Below are positions 8,205-15,621 of a stretch of 64,000 nucleotides of DNA, piece after piece. The translations under genes were made by a program, and so were the position numbers. The DNA comes from an uncultured Sphingomonadaceae bacterium (GTDB lineage: Bacteria; Pseudomonadota; Alphaproteobacteria; Sphingomonadales; Sphingomonadaceae). Each line of letters begins with the position of its first letter. The stretch's first letter is position 1. The stretch spans positions 124,001-188,000 of the forward strand of contig CANLSQ010000003.1 in assembly GCA_947493955.1 (NCBI GenBank), read 5' to 3'. The notes under the pieces are model-generated. The model had not been told where the DNA came from, did no database searches, and saw nothing but the letters and a program-made list of their open reading frames with translations.

Positions 8205-8594
8205 ATGACGCAGTTTATCTCCGCTATCTCATTGATTGTACCGGATTATGATCAAGCCATTGCCTTTTATGTTGGCCTATTGGGCTTTGATCTGATTGAG
8301 GATACTGAGCTGTCCGAGGATAAGCGCTGGGTTCTGGTGGCGCCTCCGGGCAGCACGGAAACGCGGCTATTATTGGCCAAAGCCAGCAATGAAGCGCAAG
8401 AAGAAGTCATTGGCGAGCAAGCCGGTAACCGGGTATTCCTGTTTTTGGAAACCTATGATTTTGACACGGATTTCGCTCTGATGGAGCGTGCCGGCGTCGA
8501 TATTATCGAGGAACCGCGAGTCGAAAGCTATGGCAAGGTGGTCGTCTTTCGCGATCCGTTTGGCAACAAATGGGACCTGATCGAGCGGCACTAA
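8205..8594 (+). CDS. VOC-family (glyoxalase/bleomycin-resistance-like) protein
   Basis: A 129-residue single-chain VOC protein. It opens with SLIVPDYDQAIAFYVGLLGF and ends with VVVFRDPFGNKWDLIE, the two conserved beta-alpha-beta edges of the vicinal-oxygen-chelate fold. The family includes metal-dependent lyases, dioxygenases and resistance proteins; nothing in the sequence fixes the reaction. It starts 30 bases after tRNA-Trp and converges on a TetR gene, with three bases between their stop codons. Confidence 0.8.
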   Translation: MTQFISAISLIVPDYDQAIAFYVGLLGFDLIEDTELSEDKRWVLVAPPGSTETRLLLAKASNEAQEEVIGEQAGNRVFLFLETYDFDTDFALMERAGVDIIEEPRVESYGKVVVFRDPFGNKWDLIERH

Positions 8595-8597
8595 AGG

Positions 8598-9224
8598 CTA
8601 TCGCTCAATGTCGAGAGCGCCCGCAATCAAGCCCCAAATCTGATGCGTTAATATGGCTGGATCGGGCCGCGGTTTCATTCCCATTGCATGTATGATGCCG
8701 CTGCGCATGGCGCCGGTGATAGCCGCCCCGGCGATAGCAGGATCGATATGCTGGCCGATATCCCCGCGCTTGATGCCGGAACCGATGTTCCGGGTCGCCA
8801 TTTCGATCATCTCTTCATGGCGCGCTGTCTCGACAGCTGCGACCTGGTTGGTATGGGCCATTTTGCCAAGGATGACCGGGGCCATCGGATCATTGTAGAG
8901 AAACTCTACTGCCGCCATCAGCCGGTCTTTTTCCCGCACGCCCCAGTTTATATCGGGATCGATATACCGGTTCACAACGGCATTATAGCGATCATAGAAA
9001 GCATCGATAATCGCTCCCAGCATGCCTGATTTTGAACCGAAATAGTGATAGGCAAGGCCTACAGAGACTCCGGCCTTCTCGGCCACCTGACTCATTTCCA
9101 GATCGCCTTCGCCTTCCCGCAAGATCGTTTCGGCAGCCGCCAATATCTTTGCCGCGCGCATCACCTTGCGATCAGGTTTTTCTGTTGCTTTTGCCTGTTC
9201 TGACATCTGCTCGCGATCCTTCAT
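8598..9224 (-). CDS. TetR-family transcriptional regulator
   Basis: A 208-residue repressor. The N-terminal HTH runs through ILAAAETILREGEGDLEMSQ and AEKAGVSVGLAYHYFGSK (residues about 26-64), followed by the divergent ligand-binding domain. It is divergent from the phytanoyl-CoA dioxygenase operon, and the intergenic gap holds a perfect 20-bp palindrome (9267-9286). The natural reading is that it represses both itself and that operon until an inducer binds. The inducer is unknown. Confidence 0.85.
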   Translation of the reverse strand: MKDREQMSEQAKATEKPDRKVMRAAKILAAAETILREGEGDLEMSQVAEKAGVSVGLAYHYFGSKSGMLGAIIDAFYDRYNAVVNRYIDPDINWGVREKDRLMAAVEFLYNDPMAPVILGKMAHTNQVAAVETARHEEMIEMATRNIGSGIKRGDIGQHIDPAIAGAAITGAMRSGIIHAMGMKPRPDPAILTHQIWGLIAGALDIER

Positions 9225-9266
9225 CGACCTGCTTGTTCAATCAACAGCATTTGGCCTAAATCATAT

Positions 9267-9286
9267 TTGAATTGAATTCAATTCAA
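9267..9286. promoter_or_regulatory. Perfect palindrome, likely operator of the adjacent TetR regulator
   Basis: TTGAATTGAATTCAATTCAA is its own reverse complement over 20 bases. It lies 43 bp upstream of the tetR start (9224) and 45 bp upstream of the phyH start (9331), the expected place for a TetR dimer operator controlling a divergent pair. Confidence 0.7.
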
Positions 9287-9330
9287 TATTTTATTATCTG
9301 CTAAAGTGAAATTGATTCGCTGAGGAGGCC

Positions 9331-10227
9331 ATGATGAATGTCGCGAGCACAATTGAAACGAACAATGCCGACCTGACACCCTATCTGAATGGACGCAACT
9401 TCGAGGACGCGTGGGAACAGTTTCAGGAAGAAGGCTATGTCATCTTTGAAAACGTGCTGACGCCTGAAGAACTGGAAACACAGCGCCTTGCGCTCAAACC
9501 ATGGATTGACGCCGATATTCGTGGCCGTAATAATTTTGAAGGATCACAATCCAACCGTATCTATGCGATGCTCGACAAGGATCCTGTTTTTGCCGACCTG
9601 ATTTCCCATCCCTTGCAACTGGCTTTTGCCGAACGAGAACTGGGGGCGAGTGTGTTGCTCTATGCCAGCCTGGCGATCAATCTGCATCCGGGTGAAACCC
9701 CGCAACCCTGGCATTTCGACGACAGCCATTGCGGCTTGGCCCGTCCGCGCGAACCTTTATCCATGTCGACATTCTGGTCGATCACGGACACGACTGAGGA
9801 TAATGGCGCCACCGAAATTATTCCGGGCAGCCACAAATGGGGCGATGAACAACCAGATGGCGCCAACAGCGCCAATGATTTTGTGACCGGGCGAATTGAT
9901 AAAGATGGCAAAAGCACGGGCAATCATGGACAAGCTATCAAAGCGATCATGCCGGCCGGGTCGTTGATGATTGCCAAGGGCACGCTGTGGCATCGTGGTG
10001 GTGGCAATGAGTCGGATGCGCCCCGCCTGATCGTCACGCCGCAATTTTGCAAAGGCTGGTGCCGTCCGCTGGAACAGCAGACGCTGGCTGTGTCGCCCGA
10101 CAAAGTGGCCAGAATGCCCAAGCGCGTGCAGGAACTGCTCGGCTATAATATCCATCTGCCCTTCATGGGTTATGTTGATGGCATGCACCCGGCGAAGCTG
10201 TTACAGTCCGGCCGACATGCCAAGTGA
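9331..10227 (+). CDS. Phytanoyl-CoA dioxygenase (PhyH) family Fe(II)/2-oxoglutarate oxygenase
   Basis: A 298-residue protein with AGGAGG just ahead of ATG 9331. The jelly-roll core has the facial triad: His128-x-Asp130 in QPWHFDDSH and His221 in GTLWHRGGGN, with Arg232 (PRLIVTP) placed to bind 2-oxoglutarate. The family hydroxylates acyl-CoAs, alkaloids, polyketides or small metabolites using O2 and 2-oxoglutarate. It is the first gene of a tightly packed set (SnoaL, then two DsbA-like genes) and divergent from tetR. A TetR-regulated catabolic role is inferred; the substrate is not. Confidence 0.85.
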   Translation: MMNVASTIETNNADLTPYLNGRNFEDAWEQFQEEGYVIFENVLTPEELETQRLALKPWIDADIRGRNNFEGSQSNRIYAMLDKDPVFADLISHPLQLAFAERELGASVLLYASLAINLHPGETPQPWHFDDSHCGLARPREPLSMSTFWSITDTTEDNGATEIIPGSHKWGDEQPDGANSANDFVTGRIDKDGKSTGNHGQAIKAIMPAGSLMIAKGTLWHRGGGNESDAPRLIVTPQFCKGWCRPLEQQTLAVSPDKVARMPKRVQELLGYNIHLPFMGYVDGMHPAKLLQSGRHAK

Positions 10228-10672
10228 TCATGAACTGATTCAGAATCTCTATGCCGCTTATTGCTTTGCCGTTGATCGCGGATCAGCCGAAGATATAGCC
10301 GCTTATTTTTGGGATGATTGCTATCTCAATTTTGGTGGAAATATCCATGAAGGGGTGGAGGAAGCACGTATCGGATTTGCCAAATGGATCGCCAAGATGC
10401 GCGAGCCGGTCGAGGGTTTGCGTCATTGTCTATACACACCGCTCATCAAAGTGAATGGCGACCGTGCCGAAGCGGAAGCTTATTATGATGCCGATGGCCA
10501 TGCTGGCCGTAAGGGCAAACCGATACAGCTGCGCGGTCTTTATCGAAGCACTCTGGAAAAGCGCGCGAGCACCAACGGCAAATCCGAATGGCGGTTCCTG
10601 AAACATGAAGTGCAAATATGGAATTCCATCCGCGACCATGCTGCACCCGCCGAGCAGGAGGCGCAGGTTTGA
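10217..10672 (+). CDS. SnoaL-like / nuclear transport factor 2 family protein
   Basis: A 151-residue protein; ATG 10217 overlaps the end of the PhyH-family gene by 11 bases. The cone-shaped SnoaL/NTF2 fold is suggested by the N-terminal helix HELIQNLYAAYCFAVDRGSA and the following DIAAYFWDDCYLNFGGNIHE, with a central VNGDRAEAEAYYDADGHA strand pair. Members include ring-hydroxylating dioxygenase beta-like subunits, cyclases and dehydratases. In this operon it probably acts as a small isomerase, hydratase or dehydratase on the same substrate as its neighbours. Confidence 0.75.
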   Translation: MPSDHELIQNLYAAYCFAVDRGSAEDIAAYFWDDCYLNFGGNIHEGVEEARIGFAKWIAKMREPVEGLRHCLYTPLIKVNGDRAEAEAYYDADGHAGRKGKPIQLRGLYRSTLEKRASTNGKSEWRFLKHEVQIWNSIRDHAAPAEQEAQV

Positions 10673-11361
10673 ACGCGCTCGAAAGTGACGCACCGCTCAT
10701 TGTCTATGTCGACATCAAGAGCCCTTATGCCTTTGCTGCCATCCGGCCAACTCTCGCGCTGGAAAAATCTCTGGGCATGCGTTTCGACTGGCGTCCGTTG
10801 ACGCTCGATATTCCCAGCTATCTTGGTTCCGCGCGTAAGAAAAAGGGCAAAGTCATCAAAAGCACACGCAGTGCCAACCAGTGGAGCTGGGTCAAATATG
10901 CCTATCGCGATGCACGCCGCTATGTCGAGCGGCAGGGATTTATGCTGAAGGGCACTGAGAAGATCTGGGATTCATCCATTCCCAATATCGGGATTTTGTG
11001 GGTCATGCAGACGTCACGGGATCGGCTCGGCGATTATTTCGAAGCCGTCTATCCACCCTTTTGGCGGCGAGAACTGGATATTGAAGATATGGCGGTGGTC
11101 GAAGCTTGTCTGGAAAAGGCTGGAATCGATTCCACCGGATTCTCAGAATTTGCGAAAGGCAAAGGCCGCATTCAACATGACCAACTTCAACCACAGCTAC
11201 ACCCCAGCGGTATTTATGGTGTGCCGACTTATGTGATTGATGGCACCATCCTGTTCGGCCGTGAACACCTGCCTTATGTACGCTGGCACTTGCAGGGACG
11301 GGAAGGGCCTGCGCCCGACATCGCCTATGAGATTGATGACCTTGAGGTGCAGCCATGTTGA
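10669..11361 (+). CDS. DsbA-fold / 2-hydroxychromene-2-carboxylate isomerase-like protein
   Basis: Probable TTG start at 10669, overlapping the previous TGA (TTGA), with GGAGG about ten bases upstream; 230 residues. The N-terminus VYVDIKSPYAFAAIRPTLAL is the thioredoxin-fold entry of the HCCA isomerase (GST kappa-like) family, with Ser-Pro-Tyr in place of the CxxC of true DsbA. The C-terminal IYGVPTYVIDGTILFGREHL is the cis-Pro loop and last strand. HCCA isomerases use glutathione in naphthalene-type aromatic degradation. A paralogue follows with a 7-base overlap. Confidence 0.78.
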   Translation: MNALESDAPLIVYVDIKSPYAFAAIRPTLALEKSLGMRFDWRPLTLDIPSYLGSARKKKGKVIKSTRSANQWSWVKYAYRDARRYVERQGFMLKGTEKIWDSSIPNIGILWVMQTSRDRLGDYFEAVYPPFWRRELDIEDMAVVEACLEKAGIDSTGFSEFAKGKGRIQHDQLQPQLHPSGIYGVPTYVIDGTILFGREHLPYVRWHLQGREGPAPDIAYEIDDLEVQPC

Positions 11362-11930
11362 CGGTCTATATCGATTTCAAATCGGCCGCATCCTATCTGG
11401 CGCTTGAGCCGACATTGGAACTGGCACGCGAAACCGGCATCACCATTGATTGGCGTCCATTCTCGGTGCGCCCTTTTGTTGTTCCGGCGGAGCAGGATGA
11501 GGAAACGGTCGGTGAGCGTCATCGGCGCGTTCGCGCGGCGGCCCAGCGGGATGTTCATGTGCACTATGCGGCGGTGCAAGGGCGGGATATGCATTTTGCC
11601 GATAGGCCGAGCGGCTCTGACGCTGCGTTGGCGGCATTGGCGGTTATGGAAGGTGATCCGGTGCCCTTCATTCGTGCTGCCTTTGCAGCCTATTGGACCG
11701 AGCAGGCGGATTTGGCTGATGAAACAGTGGTTGAAACGCTGCTGCAATCCGTCGGTATGGACCGTGCGGATTGGGAATTGGCGTCCGTGAAACTGGAGTC
11801 CATTCGTTCCAGTGCGGAAGAATCAGGAATTTTTGAAGCGCCCTCCTATCTGATTGCGGACCAGCTTTTTCTGGGCCGTGAACATCTGCCCTGGATACGG
11901 TCGCTTATCCCGGCCGGGCAGAGGGTGTAA
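11355..11930 (+). CDS. DsbA-fold / 2-hydroxychromene-2-carboxylate isomerase-like protein (paralogue)
   Basis: A 191-residue protein starting inside the end of its paralogue. It shares the entry strand (VYIDFKSAASYLALEPTLEL), the DWRPFSVRP segment and the C-terminal FEAPSYLIADQLFLGREHLP with the upstream protein, but the active-site SPY is SAA, so the catalytic serine/proline arrangement is altered. The two may form a heterodimer, or this copy may have a changed reaction. It closes the TetR-controlled operon. Confidence 0.75.
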   Translation: MLTVYIDFKSAASYLALEPTLELARETGITIDWRPFSVRPFVVPAEQDEETVGERHRRVRAAAQRDVHVHYAAVQGRDMHFADRPSGSDAALAALAVMEGDPVPFIRAAFAAYWTEQADLADETVVETLLQSVGMDRADWELASVKLESIRSSAEESGIFEAPSYLIADQLFLGREHLPWIRSLIPAGQRV

Positions 11931-12076
11931 TTTCCCACTCTTTCCTTGCGGAATCGGGAATCACGAGCTAAAGGGCTGGTGCTTTCCGAAATCATGCATA
12001 TATCCGAACCCAGTCGACAGACTGACACCCGGAGTTTATGCCGGGTTTGGGGAAATAGAAATTTAGGAATCGAACC

Positions 12077-12280
12077 ATGGCGAAAGTCAATCCCGGCGAA
12101 TTTATGCGGCAAGTCCGCGCCGAAAACAGCAAGGTGGTCTGGCCGACATGGCCCGACACGGTCCGCACCGCGATCATGGTGTTGATCATGACCACGATTT
12201 TGGCGCTGTTTTTTCTCGCCATTGATTCGGTTTTTAACGGTGTTGTTGGCTGGTTGCTTGGGCTCGCCAAGGGCGGCTAA
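12077..12280 (+). CDS. secE: Preprotein translocase subunit SecE
   Basis: A 67-residue protein with the short bacterial form of SecE: an amphipathic N-terminal helix with VRAENSKVVWPTWPDTVRTA (the conserved KVVWPT) and a single transmembrane helix near residues 33-58. SecE clamps SecY in the protein-conducting channel of the inner membrane. It directly precedes nusG, the canonical order. A small hairpin ACCCGG/CCGGGT at 12027-12046 lies in its leader. Confidence 0.95.
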   Translation: MAKVNPGEFMRQVRAENSKVVWPTWPDTVRTAIMVLIMTTILALFFLAIDSVFNGVVGWLLGLAKGG

Positions 12281-12317
12281 GCGGTCCGAAACGCAATTTA
12301 GAACAGGTTATTTATAG

Positions 12318-12851
12318 ATGGCACGCTGGTATATCATTCACGCTTATTCGGGCTTTGAGCATAAGGTCAAGGAAGCCATTGAGGCGGATGCCAAGCGTTT
12401 GGGTCTGACCCAGCTGGTTGAGGAAATCGAAGTTCCGACTGAAACGGTAACCGAAGTGCGCCGCGGCAAGAAAGTCCAGTCGGAGCGGAAATTCTTCCCC
12501 GGCTATGTGCTCGCGAAATTACAGATGACCGATGATGTTTATCACCTGGTCAAGGATCAGCCAAAAGTCACCGGCTTCCTGGGCACGACTAAGCCGCAGG
12601 CGATTAGCGAAGCGGAAGCCGCGCGCATCCTCAACACCAAAGAGGAAGCCGCCAACGCGCCGAAACAGCGGATCACCGTCAACTACGAAATTGGCGACCA
12701 GATCAAAGTTCTGGACGGTCCCTTCGCCAGCTTCAACGGTATTGTCGAAGAACTGGATTTCGAGAAAAACCGCGTCAAGGTATCGGTATCGATCTTTGGC
12801 CGCGCGACCCCTGTCGAACTTGATTTTGAACAGGTAGAAGTCGCGAAATAA
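12318..12851 (+). CDS. nusG: Transcription termination/antitermination protein NusG
   Basis: A 177-residue NusG of normal length. The NGN domain starts [20 protein letters not shown] and includes [20 protein letters not shown] and TGFLGT. The C-terminal KOW domain is [20 protein letters not shown]. It binds RNA polymerase, promotes elongation, and contacts Rho or ribosomal protein S10 through the KOW domain. It is 37 bases downstream of secE and forms the usual secE-nusG pair. Confidence 0.97.
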   Translation: MARWYIIHAYSGFEHKVKEAIEADAKRLGLTQLVEEIEVPTETVTEVRRGKKVQSERKFFPGYVLAKLQMTDDVYHLVKDQPKVTGFLGTTKPQAISEAEAARILNTKEEAANAPKQRITVNYEIGDQIKVLDGPFASFNGIVEELDFEKNRVKVSVSIFGRATPVELDFEQVEVAK

Positions 12852-13012
12852 GAGATTTGGTGGTTTGCGCCACCGGATAAACCCCAGCGGCTTTGAGCCA
12901 CTGGATCACCAATGCGGGAGGCTGGTCTTCGGACCTGCTGTTTGACCGCTTAATTTGATCCTCCTTCGCTCCTGACGGAGCTTCGGCGGAGATAGAATGA
13001 AAGGACAGCCAA
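12852..13012 (+). promoter_or_regulatory. Structured leader upstream of rplK
   Basis: This 161-base gap holds several short hairpins: GGTGG/CCACC at 12859-12874, a GGTC-TTCG-GACC tetraloop hairpin at 12924-12935, and GCTCC-TGAC-GGAGC at 12968-12981. The last is embedded in CTTCG...GGAGCTTCGGCGGA, a form similar to one ahead of acnA (49365-49403). It could be the promoter and leader of rplKA. No defined L1-binding mimic could be drawn with confidence. Confidence 0.3.
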
Positions 13013-13444
13013 ATGGCTAAAAAAATTGATGGCTACATCAATTTGCAAGTACCTGCCGGTATTGCAAATCCATCCCCGCCAATCGGCCCAGCACTGGGTC
13101 AGCGCGGCGTTAACATCATGGAATTCTGTAAGGCGTTTAACGCGGCTACGGACAAGATGGAAAAAGGCGCCCCGATCCCGACCAAGATCACGGTCTATGC
13201 GGATCGCAGCTTCACCTTTGAAACCAAGACACCACCTGCCAGCTACATGATCAAGAAATTGACCAAGCTGAAAAAAGGTTCTCAGGAGCCTGGCAAGGAA
13301 GTCGCTGGTACGATCAAAACGTCGCAGCTGAAAGAAATTGCAGAAGCGAAAATGGCCGATCTCAATGCCAATGACATTGACCAAGCCATGAAGATCATTG
13401 CCGGTAGCGCCCGTTCGATGGGCATCGAAGTGGTGGAGGGATAA
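13013..13444 (+). CDS. rplK: 50S ribosomal protein L11
   Basis: A 143-residue L11. The N-terminal domain has the conserved [20 protein letters not shown] and [18 protein letters not shown], and the C-terminal RNA-binding domain includes the [11 protein letters not shown] motif. L11 is part of the GTPase-associated centre and of the thiostrepton site on 23S rRNA. It is followed by rplA after 3 bases. Confidence 0.98.
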   Translation: MAKKIDGYINLQVPAGIANPSPPIGPALGQRGVNIMEFCKAFNAATDKMEKGAPIPTKITVYADRSFTFETKTPPASYMIKKLTKLKKGSQEPGKEVAGTIKTSQLKEIAEAKMADLNANDIDQAMKIIAGSARSMGIEVVEG

Positions 13445-13447
13445 GAT

Positions 13448-14149
13448 ATGGCCAAACTCACCAAACGTGCAAAAGCTGCAAACGAAGCTGTTGATCGCGA
13501 AAAGCTCTATGGCATTGATGAAGCGATCAAGGCCATCAAGGCTTTGGCATCGAAATCAAAATTTGACGAAACGCTCGACATTGCGATCAACCTTGGTGTT
13601 GATCCGCGTCATGCTGACCAGATGGTCCGCGGCGTGATTTCTCTTCCTGCCGGTACCGGTAAAGACAGCCGGGTTGCTGTGTTCGCCAAGGACGCCAAAG
13701 CAGACGAAGCGAAAGAGGCAGGCGCAGATGTTGTCGGCGCAGAAGACTTGATGGAAGCGATGCAGGGCGGCGATCTCAACTTCGACCGTGTCATTGCAAC
13801 CCCTGACATGATGGGCGTTGTTGGCCGTCTCGGTAAGGTTCTGGGTCCTAAAGGCCTGATGCCGAACCCGAAACTTGGCACTGTGACCCCGAATGTCGCG
13901 CAAGCGGTCAAGGACGCTAAGGGCGGCCAGATTGAATATCGCGTTGAAAAAGCGGGTATCATCCACAATGGCATCGGTAAGACGAGCTTCAAGGAAGCAG
14001 ATCTGCGTAAGAATTTCGATGCTCTGGTGAATGCGGTTGTCAAAGCCAAGCCAACCGGCGCGAAAGGCAAATATGTCAAGAAAATCGGTCTGAGCTCGAC
14101 CATGGGCCCCGGCCTGAAGATCGATCTCAGCGAGATTGAAGGCGCGTAA
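13448..14149 (+). CDS. rplA: 50S ribosomal protein L1
   Basis: A 233-residue L1 with the typical [20 protein letters not shown] and [20 protein letters not shown] stretches and the C-terminal [17 protein letters not shown]1 forms the mobile stalk near the E site and in many bacteria represses its own operon. The transcript ends 23 bases after the stop in a strong terminator, so rplJ-rplL-rpoBC do not follow here. Confidence 0.98.
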   Translation: MAKLTKRAKAANEAVDREKLYGIDEAIKAIKALASKSKFDETLDIAINLGVDPRHADQMVRGVISLPAGTGKDSRVAVFAKDAKADEAKEAGADVVGAEDLMEAMQGGDLNFDRVIATPDMMGVVGRLGKVLGPKGLMPNPKLGTVTPNVAQAVKDAKGGQIEYRVEKAGIIHNGIGKTSFKEADLRKNFDALVNAVVKAKPTGAKGKYVKKIGLSSTMGPGLKIDLSEIEGA

Positions 14150-14171
14150 TTTAGCGTTTCTCTTGATGATT

Positions 14172-14204
14172 AAAAAAAGGCCGGGATCGCTCCCGGCCTT
14201 TTTT
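14172..14204 (+). terminator. Rho-independent terminator of secE-nusG-rplKA
   Basis: GGCCGGGA (14179-14186), loop TCGC, TCCCGGCC (14191-14198), followed by six T and preceded by seven A. The flanking A and T runs make it usable on both strands, so it can also stop the convergent outer membrane protein transcript. Confidence 0.93.
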
Positions 14205-14235
14205 ATTTCTGCTCTCTATTTAGAAGGCAGTATTT

Positions 14236-15009
14236 TTAGAATTTGGCGCGAACACCAAGACCGACACCGAAAGATTCTGTGTCATCCCGTAAATTGGCGT
14301 TGAAGCCCTCACCGCCGCCAGCCACAAAGCTGCGCGTAAAGTCGCGGCGATAGACTTTGGTATAGCGGCCTTCCGCAAAGATATCGAAGCGTTTGCTGGC
14401 TTTCACGGTTGCGCCAATGGCGCTGAAGGTCACCAGGCCAGTTGGGTTTCCGTCCACTTCAAAAGTCGGCGCGGTCGCGACGCCATTGTTGGGGAAATAG
14501 TTAATGTCCGCATCAACCACACCGATGCCAATACCGCTGCCGAAATAGGGAATGACCTTCTGATTGGGCGACCAGACGATGTCATTATAGAGCGCCGCCG
14601 TTGCCGTGAAACGGTTGATGCTGCCACCAAATGTCTGATTGCCGCCGTTAAACGCGCCGCCGTCCACATCGGCTTCTGCATAGCTCGCTTCCACTTCTAC
14701 GCGGGGTTTCAGAAACGGGATCAGGCCGTTTTTAAACTGATAACCGATCGCGCCTCTCAAGGCGAAGCCTGTGTCATATTCCACATTCACATTGGCGGGA
14801 GCGCCAGCGACTCCGGGAACGCCGGCATCGGGGTTTTGGGTGCCCACAAAGTCACTATCGTTCAAAAATTCTGCGGCTGCGGATGCAGACAGATAAAATC
14901 CTTCTTGTCTGTCGTCTTCAGACTGGGCGAGGGCCTGTCCCGAAAAAAGCAGACCGCTGGCCAAGCCGGCAAGAGCGACAGAATGGCGAAGATTTTTGTT
15001 ATAATTCAT
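14236..15009 (-). CDS. Outer membrane beta-barrel protein
   Basis: A 257-residue protein starting at ATG 15009 with a clear signal peptide (NYNKNLRHSVALAGLASGLL, cleavage after ALA). The mature chain alternates aromatic and small residues (YLSASAAAEFL, GFALRGAIGYQF, VEVEASYAEADV, RFDIFAEGRYTKVYRRDF) and ends with Phe (GVGLGVRAKF), the classical outer-membrane insertion signal. It looks like an eight-stranded OmpA/OmpX-like barrel of unknown cargo, and could equally be called a porin-family protein. Confidence 0.78.
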   Translation of the reverse strand: MNYNKNLRHSVALAGLASGLLFSGQALAQSEDDRQEGFYLSASAAAEFLNDSDFVGTQNPDAGVPGVAGAPANVNVEYDTGFALRGAIGYQFKNGLIPFLKPRVEVEASYAEADVDGGAFNGGNQTFGGSINRFTATAALYNDIVWSPNQKVIPYFGSGIGIGVVDADINYFPNNGVATAPTFEVDGNPTGLVTFSAIGATVKASKRFDIFAEGRYTKVYRRDFTRSFVAGGGEGFNANLRDDTESFGVGLGVRAKF

Positions 15010-15121
15010 GTAAACTATCTTTCTCGGTGCAATCACGCGCACCATTAGAGTTGGGGGACAGAAAGCCTTTCGCGGCGAACCGGTGTCCGGTTACACACGC
15101 GTCAAAATTTATGGAGTGAAC

Positions 15122-15514
15122 ATGCAAGACACGATATATAAAGGTTCCTGCCTCTGCGGCGCTGTAACGATTGCAGTCGAAGGAGACCTGCCCGGACCGA
15201 ACGTTTGCCACTGCTCGCAATGCCGCAAGCAATCCGGTCACTATTGGGCATCCACTGACGTGCCGCGCGACAGGTTGACTGTCAAAGGCGAGGAGAATCT
15301 TCGTTGGTATCAATCTTCCGAAAAAGTTCGGCGGGGTTTCTGTGAAACCTGTGGTTCCTTCCTTTTCTGGGACCCGGTGGGGCGTGAAACAATCGCCGTT
15401 TCTATGGGCACGTTTGACGGACCGACACAGACGAAGCTTTCGGGTCATATTTTTGTAGCGGACAAAGGCGATTATTATGACATTGCCGACGGTTTGCCGC
15501 AGGAAGATCATTGA
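15122..15514 (+). CDS. GFA-family (glutathione-dependent formaldehyde-activating type) zinc protein
   Basis: A 130-residue protein from ATG 15122, which has a GGAGTG ribosome site; a longer reading from 15083 lacks one. It shows the zinc ligands of the Gfa/CENP-V fold: GSCLCGAVT, VCHCSQCRKQSG and RGFCETCGSFLFW. Family members are small cytoplasmic enzymes or adduct-binding proteins, with S-hydroxymethylglutathione formation described for Gfa. The actual substrate here is open. Confidence 0.87.
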   Translation: MQDTIYKGSCLCGAVTIAVEGDLPGPNVCHCSQCRKQSGHYWASTDVPRDRLTVKGEENLRWYQSSEKVRRGFCETCGSFLFWDPVGRETIAVSMGTFDGPTQTKLSGHIFVADKGDYYDIADGLPQEDH

Positions 15515-15621
15515 GGCGACAAAGCGGGGCGTTTGTAAATTCTTCCAGCACTAACCATAACAAATGAATTATATTGCACTGCAACATTGAACATCTGGCC
15601 AGAAGCTCTATGAGGCTGGCT

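Noticed and set aside
15010-15121. A riboswitch ahead of the GFA gene or of glpD
   Set aside because: No recognisable aptamer core could be drawn; the gaps only hold promoter-like sequence.
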